Translations under genes and position numbers: made by a program
Source of the DNA: Candidatus Uabimicrobium amorphum
Lineage (GTDB): Bacteria; Planctomycetota; Uabimicrobiia; Uabimicrobiales; Uabimicrobiaceae
Length of the DNA stretch: 64,000 nucleotides
Reading direction: 5' to 3'
Assembly: GCF_009002475.1 (NCBI RefSeq)
Contig: NZ_AP019860.1
Coordinates: 7,702,501 to 7,766,500, forward strand
In this document: in pieces, positions 15,995-24,515 of the stretch
How positions within the stretch are numbered: position 1 is the stretch's first letter
Layout: every line of letters begins with the position of its first letter
Notes under the pieces: generated by a model
Told to the model about the DNA's origin: nothing
The model's database searches: none
The model's input: only the letters and a program-made list of their open reading frames with translations

Positions 15995-18232
15995 ATGGAA
16001 AAAAATCCACAAAGTACGTTCAAATATATATGTCCAATGCACCCAGAAATCGGCTCTAATTTTCCTGATGATTGTTCGATATGTGGTATGTCATTAGAAG
16101 TTGCAAACGTTTCTAAGGCCTCATACACTTGTCCAATGCATCCAGAAGTTGAACAAGATGTACCTGGTGATTGCCCTAAATGTGGAATGGCTTTGGAGAC
16201 AAAAACGCTATTGGATAGCGAAGAAAACCACGAAGTGAGGATATTATCGCGTAAATTCTGGTGGGGCTTGATTTTGACGCTACCGGTCTTTTTTCTGGCT
16301 ATGGGAGAAATGGTTCCAGGAGTTAACGTTGAAGCACTAATTTCTAACGAGACCTCTAAATGGCTACAACTTTTACTCTCAACACCAGTGGTTTTCTGGG
16401 TTGGTAATATTTTTTTTAAAAGAGCATGGAAATCTATCATCAATCGCAGTCCTAACATGTTTACTTTAGTCACAATAGGAGTGATGTCAGCGTATTGTTA
16501 CAGCGTTATTGCCTCTCTATTTCCTCACATTTTTCCCGACGAGTTAAAACATCATGGAGCTATCGGGCTATACTTTGAAGCAGCAGCTGTAATTACAGTT
16601 TTAGTGATTCTGGGGCAACTTTTGGAAGCAAAGGCTCGCAAAGGTACAGGAGAAGCAATAAAATCGTTATTAAGCCTCGCTGCAAAAACGGCTCATAGAA
16701 TTGTAGATGATGAAGAACAAGAGGTAAAAATTGATGAGATTCAACAAGGCGATTTGTTACGTGTTCGACCAGGTGAAAAAATACCTGTAGATGGTCAAAT
16801 TATAGAGGGACAAAGTACCATTGACGAGTCGATGATTTCTGGCGAACCAGTGGCTGTTGCAAAAAAAATAGGAGATCCTGTTATTGGAGCGACAGTAAAT
16901 CAAACAGGAACGTTTGTCATGCAAGCGACAAAAATAGGTTCAGAAACGCTTTTATCTCAAATCGTAAAAATGGTTGCTGAGGCTCAGCGGAGTAAGGCTC
17001 CCATTCAATCATTGGTGGATAAGGTATCAGCCTACTTTGTCCCTTTTGTCATATTATGTGCGATTATCTCCTTCTTGATTTGGTTTATCCTTGGATCACT
17101 ATCATATGCTATGGTTAATGCTATTTCAGTACTAATTATTGCCTGTCCATGTGCTCTTGGCTTGGCAACCCCAATGTCAATAATGGTTGGTATCGGCAAA
17201 GGAGCTCAGTCGGGTATTCTGATTAAAAATGCACAAGTCATTGAAAAAGCAGAAAAAATTACCCATTTGCTCACAGATAAAACAGGAACTTTAACAGCAG
17301 GAAAACCTGTTGTTACTTCTTGTGTTGTTCTCGAAGAACAGCATAAAAAAGAAATGATTATTTTGGCTGCTTCTCTTGAACAAAGTAGTGAGCATCCTCT
17401 TGCGCGTTCTATTGTTGATTATGCAAAAGGCCTAAATTTTGAGTTGCGATCAGTAGAAAACTTTCAGTCGCTAACAGGTAAAGGCGTTCAAGGTAAAATA
17501 GGTGGCGAAGATGTATTTTTAGGAAAAGAAAAGTTTATTAAAGAAATAGCTCCTATCAATGAAGAACTTAAAAAACAGGCAGATAAACTAAGAGGCAAAG
17601 CTCAAACGGTTGTCTGGATTGCTTACAAAAAACAAACGATGGGAATTTTTGCCATTGCCGACCCTATAAAAGAAACAACTCCTAAAGCAATAAAAAAGAT
17701 TCATAGAATGGGATTGAAGGTTATCATGCTTACAGGAGATAATGAAAATACAGCAATGGCTGTTGCCAAAGAGCTACAAATAGATGAAGTCCAGGCAGAA
17801 TTGACTCCTTTAGACAAACAGAAGATTGTAAGTGATTTAAAAAACATAAGTGATTTAAAAAACAAAGGAGCCGTTGTAATGATGGCCGGAGATGGAATTA
17901 ATGATGCACCAGCTTTAGCTGAAGCAGAAATCGGAATCGCAATGGGAACAGGGACAGATGTAGCAATCGAAAGTGCGGGGATTACCCTTGTTAAGGGAGA
18001 CCTACATGGCGTAGCGAAATCACTAACATTGAGTAAAGCGGTTATGAACAACATCCGCCAAAATCTATTTTTTGCTTTTGCTTACAATGTAATGGGAATT
18101 CCTATAGCGGCTGGAATATTTTACCCTATAACTGGCTGGCTATTAAATCCTATGATTGCAGGAGCCGCAATGAGTTTGAGCTCTGTATCTGTTATTTTAA
18201 ATTCTCTTAGATTGAAGAAGCTAAAGTTTTAA
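15995..18232 (+). CDS. copA: Cu(I)-type P-type ATPase with two N-terminal metal-binding domains
   Basis: This 745-residue inner-membrane ATPase exports Cu(I) from the cytoplasm. Instead of HMA domains it carries two heavy-metal-binding domains (C13, H16, C27, C30; and C46, H49, C60, C63), as in SilP-like pumps. The catalytic core has SGEP in the actuator domain, the transport motif CPCALGLATP, the phosphorylation site DKTGTLT, the nucleotide-binding SEHPLA and GDGINDAPAL. FAYN in helix 7 and MSLSS in helix 8 are the signatures of Cu(I)-type P1B-1 pumps. It follows the lipoprotein gene by 86 bases and should share its sigma-54 promoter. Confidence 0.93.
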   Translation: MEKNPQSTFKYICPMHPEIGSNFPDDCSICGMSLEVANVSKASYTCPMHPEVEQDVPGDCPKCGMALETKTLLDSEENHEVRILSRKFWWGLILTLPVFFLAMGEMVPGVNVEALISNETSKWLQLLLSTPVVFWVGNIFFKRAWKSIINRSPNMFTLVTIGVMSAYCYSVIASLFPHIFPDELKHHGAIGLYFEAAAVITVLVILGQLLEAKARKGTGEAIKSLLSLAAKTAHRIVDDEEQEVKIDEIQQGDLLRVRPGEKIPVDGQIIEGQSTIDESMISGEPVAVAKKIGDPVIGATVNQTGTFVMQATKIGSETLLSQIVKMVAEAQRSKAPIQSLVDKVSAYFVPFVILCAIISFLIWFILGSLSYAMVNAISVLIIACPCALGLATPMSIMVGIGKGAQSGILIKNAQVIEKAEKITHLLTDKTGTLTAGKPVVTSCVVLEEQHKKEMIILAASLEQSSEHPLARSIVDYAKGLNFELRSVENFQSLTGKGVQGKIGGEDVFLGKEKFIKEIAPINEELKKQADKLRGKAQTVVWIAYKKQTMGIFAIADPIKETTPKAIKKIHRMGLKVIMLTGDNENTAMAVAKELQIDEVQAELTPLDKQKIVSDLKNISDLKNKGAVVMMAGDGINDAPALAEAEIGIAMGTGTDVAIESAGITLVKGDLHGVAKSLTLSKAVMNNIRQNLFFAFAYNVMGIPIAAGIFYPITGWLLNPMIAGAAMSLSSVSVILNSLRLKKLKF

Positions 18233-18290
18233 AGTTGCTACTCCTGGTAATTTGTGATCTCGTTTATCTTGTACATAATTGGAGTTTATA

Positions 18291-18689
18291 ATGCGATCTA
18301 AGCCTAAATTTCCTATAGGAAGTACGATCAGAGTACAATTAAAAAATTCTAATAAATACGGAATAGTCACAGGAGAAAACAGCGTTACTCACAATTGTTT
18401 AGTGAATAACATTTTTGTGGAAAGTACTTTTGAAGATTTCTGTGGTGTCGATGGAGTTGTTGAACAATGTTCTTGCATTACTAGCAATAATTTAGATTTA
18501 GCTGCAGAAAAGGCTAAGACTAAAATAGGTAAAAATACATCAGGAGTTGAGAGCCTACATTTTGTACTGGAAGTACACTATGATGAGAATGAAGGTAAAA
18601 ATTTTATAGAAGATGTTATACAAGATCCTGCGTTTAAGGATGTTACTGATTTCTTAAATAAATTTTTAAGCGATAAAAAATCTCGTTAG
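18291..18689 (+). CDS. Small protein, possibly a degenerate LRAT-like fold
   Basis: The protein has 132 residues from the ATG at 18291, with GGAG seven bases upstream; an in-frame TTG at 18279 sits on that ribosome binding site and is unlikely. I do not recognise it firmly. The pattern YGIVTG, then VESTFEDFCG, then AAEKAKTKIGK, then ESLHFV resembles the order of motifs in LRAT/NlpC-like permuted hydrolases. The residues matching the catalytic His and Cys would be Lys and Ser, so it would be inactive. It follows copA and precedes the Cys-rich peptide gene, but has no clear functional link to either. Confidence 0.6.
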   Translation: MRSKPKFPIGSTIRVQLKNSNKYGIVTGENSVTHNCLVNNIFVESTFEDFCGVDGVVEQCSCITSNNLDLAAEKAKTKIGKNTSGVESLHFVLEVHYDENEGKNFIEDVIQDPAFKDVTDFLNKFLSDKKSR

Positions 18690-18783
18690 ATTGTACTCGC
18701 AAAAGTATTTTGTCTTGTTTTATTTTGCATTGCTAATCTTTTATTAGAATATTTGGAAACCTTTGTAAAGGTAAGCATCTAAA

Positions 18784-18812
18784 TTGACGGATGTGTTTTT
18801 TTTACCTATAAT
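18784..18812 (+). promoter_or_regulatory. Consensus sigma-70 promoter of the Cys-rich peptide gene
   Basis: TTGACG (18784-18789) and TATAAT (18807-18812) are separated by 17 bases. It is the best housekeeping promoter I saw in the window. It predicts a start near 18819 and a leader of about 37 bases with AAAGGAG before the ATG. Confidence 0.8.
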
Positions 18813-18855
18813 AGTTACTACAACAAAATTTATCTCAAAATAAAGGAGAAATTTT

Positions 18856-18999
18856 ATGAACAAAATGCAATTAATTGAAAACCTTGTTGAAAAAAACCTA
18901 AACAAAGTCAGAGAAAACTGCAATGGAAGCTGCAATGGTGAATGTAGTGGTGGAAGTTGTAATGGTCAATGTAGCAGTGGAAACTGCCAGGCTGGCTAA
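18856..18999 (+). CDS. 47-residue Cys-rich precursor-like peptide
   Basis: The gene has AAAGGAG seven bases before its ATG and a consensus promoter. Residues 1-21 are a charged, helical, leader-like segment with no signal peptide. Residues 22-47 contain six cysteines (22, 26, 30, 35, 39, 44) spaced 4-4-5-4-5 and separated only by Asn, Gly, Ser, Glu and Gln, in units of the type CNGxC. A terminator hairpin follows at once, then genes for an unknown protein, an ABC exporter and a DUF1854 protein. The layout is that of a peptide made in excess over its processing and export genes. It could be a modified peptide, a metallophore or a small metal-binding peptide. No radical SAM or cyclase gene is adjacent. 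Confidence 0.78.
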   Translation: MNKMQLIENLVEKNLNKVRENCNGSCNGECSGGSCNGQCSSGNCQAG

Positions 19000-19007
19000 C
19001 AAACTAA

Positions 19008-19037
19008 ACACCTGCAAATAAAATAATTTGCAGGTGT
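19008..19037 (+). terminator. Intrinsic terminator / attenuator after peptide gene
   Basis: A perfect 12-bp stem (ACACCTGCAAAT and ATTTGCAGGTGT) with a 6-base loop is followed by TTTTCTTT. It lies 8 bases after the peptide stop and ends 20 bases before the GTG of the next gene. Partial read-through would give much more peptide mRNA than mRNA for the downstream genes. Confidence 0.85.
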
Positions 19038-19057
19038 TTTCTTTAGGAAGAGTAAAA

Positions 19058-19573
19058 GTGAAAACGACTGAACAACAAAAACAAAACAAGTTATGTTCTA
19101 TTGAAGAAGCTTTAGCTTACAAAAACGATATAATTGTATACAAATTTATGGAAAACTTTGACTTGCCATTCGCAGAATGCGAAGATATTTTTCATGAAAC
19201 CAAAAAGTGGTTGTGGCTATGTGCATACTCCATACAAAACCCTGGTTCACCAAAGATGGTCATTACTCAATCAATGATTATTTTAGATGAAATGTGGCAT
19301 ACATTTATACTTTTTACCAGGGAATACTTTGACTACTGTAAACGGCATTTTGGACATTACATTCATCACCAACCTACAACAAAATATGAAAAAGACAAAA
19401 TGCACGATCGTTTACAAGAAAATTATGAAGGTGTAATGGCAGAGAAAAAAGAAGAGTATAAAGAAATGTACAGCTTTATATACGACCACATGGGAGAAGA
19501 AACGTTAATCAAATGGTTTTCTGATTATCTTGATAAGTACACCCCTGAATATATAAAAAGCATTCGCAAATAG
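19058..19573 (+). CDS. Uncharacterised protein with WHxFILFT signature
   Basis: The protein has 171 residues from the GTG at 19058, preceded by AGGAAGAG; the longer frame from 19028 begins inside the terminator stem and is rejected. The centre holds LDEMWHTFILFTREY, followed by FDYCKRHFGHYIHHQP near residues 85-115. I recall this signature from bacterial and plant proteins related to the glycine-rich-domain (GRDP) family, of unknown function. The conserved W, H and C residues and the paired His suggest a metal or cofactor site. Placement between the peptide and its exporter makes a maturation, chaperone or targeting role plausible but unproven. Confidence 0.75.
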   Translation: MKTTEQQKQNKLCSIEEALAYKNDIIVYKFMENFDLPFAECEDIFHETKKWLWLCAYSIQNPGSPKMVITQSMIILDEMWHTFILFTREYFDYCKRHFGHYIHHQPTTKYEKDKMHDRLQENYEGVMAEKKEEYKEMYSFIYDHMGEETLIKWFSDYLDKYTPEYIKSIRK

Positions 19574-19574
19574 A

Positions 19575-19597
19575 AAAATGGAGAGTTTCTCCATTTT
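19575..19597 (+). terminator. Stem-loop between the WHxF gene and the ABC exporter
   Basis: A 10-bp stem (AAAATGGAGA and TCTCCATTTT) has a 3-base loop and is followed by CTTATTT. It starts two bases after the stop codon and ends 29 bases before the exporter ATG. It could reduce transcription further or protect the upstream mRNA from decay. Confidence 0.6.
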
Positions 19598-19626
19598 CTT
19601 ATTTGCATTTCTATGAGAATTTCGCA

Positions 19627-21801
19627 ATGAATTACAAAGCATATGGTTTGCAAAAAGAACAAGTAATATTTTTTCAAGCCAGCGATTTAAATATTAATAA
19701 AGAATATCAAACAACTTACCTTATTCTTACAAGAGAACACCTTATTGTTGGCGAACAACACAAAACGTTACAGGTCTCCTTAAAAAATATCGAAAGCATA
19801 AAAATAGAAGAACTTTTTGCTCACTCATGCCTGGTTGCTGTAACCAATGAAAAAGAAATACCATTAGTCTACTATTCACGAGCTTATGTCTCCGAATTTG
19901 CAGAATTTAAAAAAGCATTCAATCGTTTTTTAGCGACAAATGTCTGGCAGATAAAGCAAATTTTTTCTTTGTACTGTCCTAAATGTCAAACTCCTCTTCT
20001 TGATCGCAAAATCAAGTGCAGCCAGTGCCTAAAAAAAACTCATATTTTTTTACGCCTACTGGCTTTAACAAAACCTTACAAAGGTAAAATTGTCTGTTTG
20101 ATACTTGCTACAGTTTTTACTGTTGCTGCGCAAATGGGGCCACCATACATTAGTAAATTAATCATTGATAATTGTATAAGTGGGACAAATGTAAACTTAT
20201 TACATTTTTATATCTTACTAATGCTTGGCTGTGGTATTTTATTACTACTTTCTAAGCTGGTTTCTAGTTGCTTGACCTCATGGTTAAGTGCCAGATTAGC
20301 TGCTGACTTACGTGCACAACTTCACTATGTATTACAACGTGTACAAATGCGTTTTTACCATCACCGTGAATCAGGAGAGATTATAGGCCGTGTGATGAAT
20401 GATACTGGACAACTACAGCGATTTTTAATAAATGGTGTTCCCTATCTCTTGGTCAATTCTTTATCATTTGTGGCAATTGCCATAATTCTCATTAGTATTG
20501 ATTACCAACTAGCTTTGTTAGTTTGTTTACCTGTTCCCTTTTTGATAGGAGGAGGACGTTGGTTTTGGAATCGCCTTGTTCCTTTATTTCATAAAAGTAA
20601 TACTCGAATTAGTGCTTTATATTCCTTACTAAACGAATCAATCTATGGAGTTAAAGTGGTCAAATCTTTTAGCCTTGAAAAGCGGCGAAACAAACAATTC
20701 AAAACGGACAATGAAAAGTTTTTTTCCATTCGATGTCAGATAAATTATACCTTCGCAGGTTTTAACGAAACAATGTTTTGGATTATGTCCTTGGGGGTAA
20801 CCGCAGTTTGGCTTTTTGGGACGGAACGTATTGTTGCTGGAGACCCTTCTTTAACATTGGGGGATTTGCTAGCCTTCATTGGTTATATCTGGCTTTTCTA
20901 TGGACCATTACAGTGGTTCACTTCCATTATGAATTCTTCGACAAACGCTTTTGCCAGCGCTGAACGAATATTTTCGATATTAGATGAGGAACAAGAAACT
21001 TATAAAGTCGAAGACAATACTTACCTGCCAAAAGTGCAAGGTGAAATTTGTTTTAGAGATGTGCGTTTTAGTTATGATAAGGGACAAGAAGTAATAAAAG
21101 GAATCTCATTTCACATCATGCCTGGGGAAATGATCGGTTTAGTTGGAAAGTCAGGAGCAGGAAAAAGTACCATTATGAATCTCATATGTCATTTATACAA
21201 AATAGACTCTGGGCAAGTTATTATTGATGGAAACGACCTGCAGCAAATAAATATTGAGCAACTTCGCCAAAGTCTGGGAATTGTTCCACAAGAATCTTTT
21301 TTGTTCAACTCTTCGATTTTCGAAAATATACGCTGTAGTCGCCCGCAAGCATCTTTTCAAGATGTAGTGCGTGCAGCAAAAGCAGCAAATGCTCATGACT
21401 TTATTGTCAATAAAGAAAATGGTTACGATACACTAATTGGAGAAAAAGGAAGTCGTTTATCTGGAGGAGAGAAACAACGTATTGCCATTGCAAGAGCAAT
21501 ACTTCATGATCCACCTATACTTATTTTTGATGAAGCAACTTCATCGGTGGATAGCCAAACCGAAAAATCGATTCAAGAAGCTATTGCCAATTTGGTAAAA
21601 GGACGTACGACTATAGCAATAGCCCATCGTCTTGCCACTTTGCGCCACGCCAGCCGACTATTCGTTATAGATGATGGCAAAATAGTCGAAAAAGGCTCTC
21701 ACGAAGAACTAATAAAAACACAAGGACGATATGCAAGTTTGGTTAAGGCTCAAGAAGAGAATAATCAATTACGAAGTAAAACAAATTTCATAAGAGGTTG
21801 A
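19627..21801 (+). CDS. ABC exporter with N-terminal extension and zinc ribbon (DUF1854-associated type)
   Basis: The protein has 724 residues. The first ~115 residues form an extra beta-rich domain, then a zinc ribbon (YCPKC ... KCSQC) near residues 117-138, then a six-helix type-I ABC exporter domain and an ATPase domain with GKSGAGKST, VPQESFLF, LSGGEKQR, ILIFDEATSS and IAHR. This architecture, followed by a DUF1854 gene, is what I know as the cyanophycin-metabolism-associated ABC transporter, but no cyanophycin synthetase is present here. No C39 peptidase domain is seen. The ATG at 19627 was preferred over an in-frame TTG eight codons earlier. The likely cargo is the Cys-rich peptide or a product of it. 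Confidence 0.87.
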   Translation: MNYKAYGLQKEQVIFFQASDLNINKEYQTTYLILTREHLIVGEQHKTLQVSLKNIESIKIEELFAHSCLVAVTNEKEIPLVYYSRAYVSEFAEFKKAFNRFLATNVWQIKQIFSLYCPKCQTPLLDRKIKCSQCLKKTHIFLRLLALTKPYKGKIVCLILATVFTVAAQMGPPYISKLIIDNCISGTNVNLLHFYILLMLGCGILLLLSKLVSSCLTSWLSARLAADLRAQLHYVLQRVQMRFYHHRESGEIIGRVMNDTGQLQRFLINGVPYLLVNSLSFVAIAIILISIDYQLALLVCLPVPFLIGGGRWFWNRLVPLFHKSNTRISALYSLLNESIYGVKVVKSFSLEKRRNKQFKTDNEKFFSIRCQINYTFAGFNETMFWIMSLGVTAVWLFGTERIVAGDPSLTLGDLLAFIGYIWLFYGPLQWFTSIMNSSTNAFASAERIFSILDEEQETYKVEDNTYLPKVQGEICFRDVRFSYDKGQEVIKGISFHIMPGEMIGLVGKSGAGKSTIMNLICHLYKIDSGQVIIDGNDLQQINIEQLRQSLGIVPQESFLFNSSIFENIRCSRPQASFQDVVRAAKAANAHDFIVNKENGYDTLIGEKGSRLSGGEKQRIAIARAILHDPPILIFDEATSSVDSQTEKSIQEAIANLVKGRTTIAIAHRLATLRHASRLFVIDDGKIVEKGSHEELIKTQGRYASLVKAQEENNQLRSKTNFIRG

Positions 21802-21804
21802 GCT

Positions 21805-22263
21805 ATGAATTTTCGCTTACTAAAAAAGCATGGCAAAGTATACATCCAATTCGAAAAACAACAGGAAAAACTAGCTAAAATATTGTGGGCGAGACCCCTA
21901 ACTGGGCGATGGAAAGAAATTTCAATTGTAGATGAGAAGAAAAAAGAAATTATATTTTTAGACTCTCTAAACTCGATACCTACGGAAAGTCGCCAAATCG
22001 CTAAAGATGAACTAATACGAAATTATTTTCTACCCAAAATTATCAAGGTATTTGAAACAAAATCGCATCGGTCTTGTCGTTACTGGCATGTAGAAACAGA
22101 AAAAGGACCAAGGAAGTTTTTGATGAAAAATCCCAATCGCGATTTTTTATGCATTTCACAAGATAACATTATTCTTCGCGATCATATCGGAAACTGTTAT
22201 GAGATAGTTTCTTTTAGAAAACTAGATAGATCTTCAAAAAATGCAATCAACAAGATTATATAA
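21805..22263 (+). CDS. DUF1854 family protein
   Basis: This 152-residue protein shows the DUF1854 pattern: WARPLTGRWKEISI near residue 30, LNSIPTESRQIAKDEL, RNYFLPKIIKV, WHVETEKGPRKF and LRDHIGNCYEIV. It starts three bases after the exporter stop, with AGAGG upstream, so the two are translated together. DUF1854 proteins usually accompany this exporter type and may form an accessory subunit; the molecular role is unknown. There is no signal peptide, so it should act in the cytoplasm. Confidence 0.88.
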   Translation: MNFRLLKKHGKVYIQFEKQQEKLAKILWARPLTGRWKEISIVDEKKKEIIFLDSLNSIPTESRQIAKDELIRNYFLPKIIKVFETKSHRSCRYWHVETEKGPRKFLMKNPNRDFLCISQDNIILRDHIGNCYEIVSFRKLDRSSKNAINKII

Positions 22264-22589
22264 AAATATTTCAAAAACTATGCATTGCCACGGTACTTAC
22301 TAGAGAACAATCACCAATATTGAGTTTTTTTAATGAAGATTCTAGATCCAATATCGTGTGTATGACATCGAAGATTTTTTTGACAATACAACAGTACCTA
22401 TTGTCAGACATGCATTGGCAATGCGTACCATCAATAATATCAAGTAAAATAATTTACCTAGTAAATCACGAAGGAATCCAGATTCTCCAGTTAACGTTTA
22501 ACTTAATGACAGTAAGGAGAACTCGATTCCTTTGTGACTTAATAAAACTTCAGTCTATTCCACATAAATCTCTTGAGCGTTAATCATCA
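22264..22589. repeat. Gene-free stretch with clustered inverted repeats
   Basis: No convincing gene lies here. The stretch contains TGACAATA/TATTGTCA (22381-22388, 22399-22406) and GCATTG-G-CAATGC near 22412-22424. It also holds a longer imperfect hairpin with arms of about 25 bases (22464-22488 and 22516-22540) built around AAGGAATC and GATTCCTT. A short phrase ATGCATTG is repeated near 22279 and 22410. It may be a degraded small mobile element or a structured RNA. Confidence 0.4.
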
Positions 22590-22844
22590 TCAAGACACAC
22601 GTGCTTCTATCCATCCAGCAGTTTGAAAAAGAGTGCCACCCGTTTCTTTCGTTACCACAACCTTTCCTTGGGCAAGGCGTACCTTGGCAACGTCTACTTT
22701 ACGAGAGTACATGAAGGCATCTCTTCCTACCCAAAAAAAGAGCCCCACAAGCAATAACAGTAGTAAAAACGGAATGGTAAATATTCCCGCACGCCGTGGA
22801 GGAGAACCTTGTACTTCTACTTCCTGAAATAAAGAATTCCTCAT
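22590..22844 (-). pseudogene. Truncated HlyD/adaptor-like remnant
   Basis: An 84-residue frame with GAGGAAA before the ATG at 22844 encodes one membrane anchor (residues 20-38) and then a segment ending in TAGWIEA. This resembles the start of HlyD-type adaptors, in which a GW(I/V)EP phrase precedes the lipoyl domain. The frame then stops; no lipoyl or barrel domain follows in any nearby frame. It is probably the 5' part of an adaptor gene cut off by a deletion or by the insertion of the stretch at 22264-22589. Confidence 0.55.
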
Positions 22845-23150
22845 ACAAATTTCCTCAAAACAACAAATCATAACGACAGACTGTAACGGTATACCAGGAC
22901 CTTATATAAAAAGGTAGCGGTAAAAAAATGATGTATTTTTTTGTATATTACACTATAATTATAAATAACAAAGGCAGTGTATTCCTCCTTCTCTAAATTT
23001 TCATACCATAAAAGAGCCTCCCCATTTCATTGGTTATTTCAAGCACAACTCTTGGAATATCTCCTAAATAAAAATAATTTTTCCTGGAGAGCTTCCTCTA
23101 AACTACTCTCATGTCCAAGGGTATGCTCCTAAAAGTTTTTTACCTTATCA
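22845..23150. other. Gene-free AT-rich stretch
   Basis: I found no gene, convincing promoter or strong hairpin between the truncated adaptor remnant and the end of the TolC-like gene. It contains poly-T runs and TATA-like sequence only. Confidence 0.5.
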
Positions 23151-24515
23151 TTAATCTTTAATTGGAAGGAGTTTTGCTCCTGTAAAATACTCTAAATATA
23201 TTACATAGTCCCACAAATCGGCAAGAGCGTCTATATAGCCTAGTTCTGCTTTAACAAGTGTTTGCTGAGCATTCAGAAGTTCAATCTGACCAATTTCACT
23301 CGCTTGGTATAATTTTTTTGTCAACTCAAATGTTTGGCTTGCTTTGGGAATGATATCTTCTTTGTAACTGTTTACTTGTTTCTGTGCAGTAAAATACAAA
23401 CGTAAGTATTGGTCTACGTTCGTTTTTAGTTCATTGCGAGTTGCTTGTATTGTGTTTTGAGCTCTCTGTTTGCTTCCTTTTGCCTCAGAAATTTTTCCCT
23501 GGTTACGATTGAATATTGGCAACGGGATTTCTAAGGAAAGCCTAAAGGATTCTTCATTTTCGTTATTATCATCTTCAATTCCGATCCCAACTTGCACGTC
23601 TGGCCAACGTCCTTTTTCTGCTTGTTGTATTTTTAACTCGGCAAGATCATGGTTCAAACCTTCTTTTTTTAATTCGGGATGATCTTTAAAAAGATATTCT
23701 TTTAAATCAAATTCAGGTATTTTTGTAAATAATGCACCTTGTAGTTTCTTTATCTTTAAATCTGGCATTCCCATAAGTAAAAGTAATTTTTGATATGTAT
23801 TATCTACTTCATTTTCTAATTCTTGTATTTTTAAGATAGTTTGTGAGCATTCTACTTGAGCACGTATAGATTCTACATTTCTTGCTTCACCTGTTTTTAC
23901 ACGTTTTTTACTTACGTCCAGGCTGGTTTTGGCAATTTCTAGCAATCGTTTTGTTGTAGTAAGCTTTTCCTGTATCGCTAAAAGTTTGAAAAAAGTTCTT
24001 TTACCTTCTGTTACAATTTGATTTTCAAAAACTATGTAGTCTTGTTTTACAATATCTATTTGCTTATTTAAAGTTGCTTGAGTAGCGTTGCGTTTCCAGG
24101 GCATGATAAATCGTTGTCTTAAGATAACGCTATTTTCAGCACGTCCAAAATTGCCAAAATTATCAAGTGGCATATCTTCTGACTCAAACCCCAAAACTGG
24201 ATTGGGATATAGCATCTGTTGCTGTGCACTTCCTTGAACTTCGAGAATTACTGCTTTGGAGGCTTGTAATCTGGGGTTATAGTTTTTTATACATGTTATA
24301 ACCTGGTCAAGAGTTAATACTTTTGATACATTTATTATCTGTTTAATGGGGCTCTTTTCTCTGCTTTGAGTTATTATCAATTTTTCTTTGAGCTTTGGCT
24401 CTTCTAGCCGTAGTTCTTTAGGTTGCAAACTTGTACATGAAATAATAAAAATGGTAAGTACAGTTATTATAGAAGTTTTACCATTTATCATTTCGCAATT
24501 AATTTTTTGGTTCAT
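23151..24515 (-). CDS. czcC: TolC/CzcC-like outer-membrane efflux lipoprotein
   Basis: The protein has 454 residues from the ATG at 24515, chosen for the AGGAAG upstream; an ATG eight codons later is a second choice. The signal has lipobox IISC. The body shows outer-membrane efflux repeats (IQQAEKGRWPDVQVGIGIE, LEIPLPIFNRNQGKI, IGQIELLNAQQTL). It overlaps the end of the CzcA-like gene by 17 bases and is the last functional gene of this operon. It should form the outer-membrane exit of a divalent-cation pump. Confidence 0.88.
   Translation of the reverse strand: MNQKINCEMINGKTSIITVLTIFIISCTSLQPKELRLEEPKLKEKLIITQSREKSPIKQIINVSKVLTLDQVITCIKNYNPRLQASKAVILEVQGSAQQQMLYPNPVLGFESEDMPLDNFGNFGRAENSVILRQRFIMPWKRNATQATLNKQIDIVKQDYIVFENQIVTEGKRTFFKLLAIQEKLTTTKRLLEIAKTSLDVSKKRVKTGEARNVESIRAQVECSQTILKIQELENEVDNTYQKLLLLMGMPDLKIKKLQGALFTKIPEFDLKEYLFKDHPELKKEGLNHDLAELKIQQAEKGRWPDVQVGIGIEDDNNENEESFRLSLEIPLPIFNRNQGKISEAKGSKQRAQNTIQATRNELKTNVDQYLRLYFTAQKQVNSYKEDIIPKASQTFELTKKLYQASEIGQIELLNAQQTLVKAELGYIDALADLWDYVIYLEYFTGAKLLPIKD

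Noticed and set aside
18856..18999. SCIFF / ranthipeptide assignment for the Cys-rich peptide
   Set aside because: Six Cys in under 50 residues fits the count, but no radical SAM enzyme is adjacent and the spacing and residues differ.
19627..22263. Cyanophycin metabolism as the function of the exporter and DUF1854 pair
   Set aside because: No cyanophycin synthetase or cyanophycinase is in the window; the nearest genes are the Cys-rich peptide and the WHxFILFT protein. Genes outside the window cannot be excluded.
22320..22583. Open frame of 87 codons in the hairpin-rich stretch
   Set aside because: No ribosome binding site, no recognisable motif, and it runs through strong inverted repeats.
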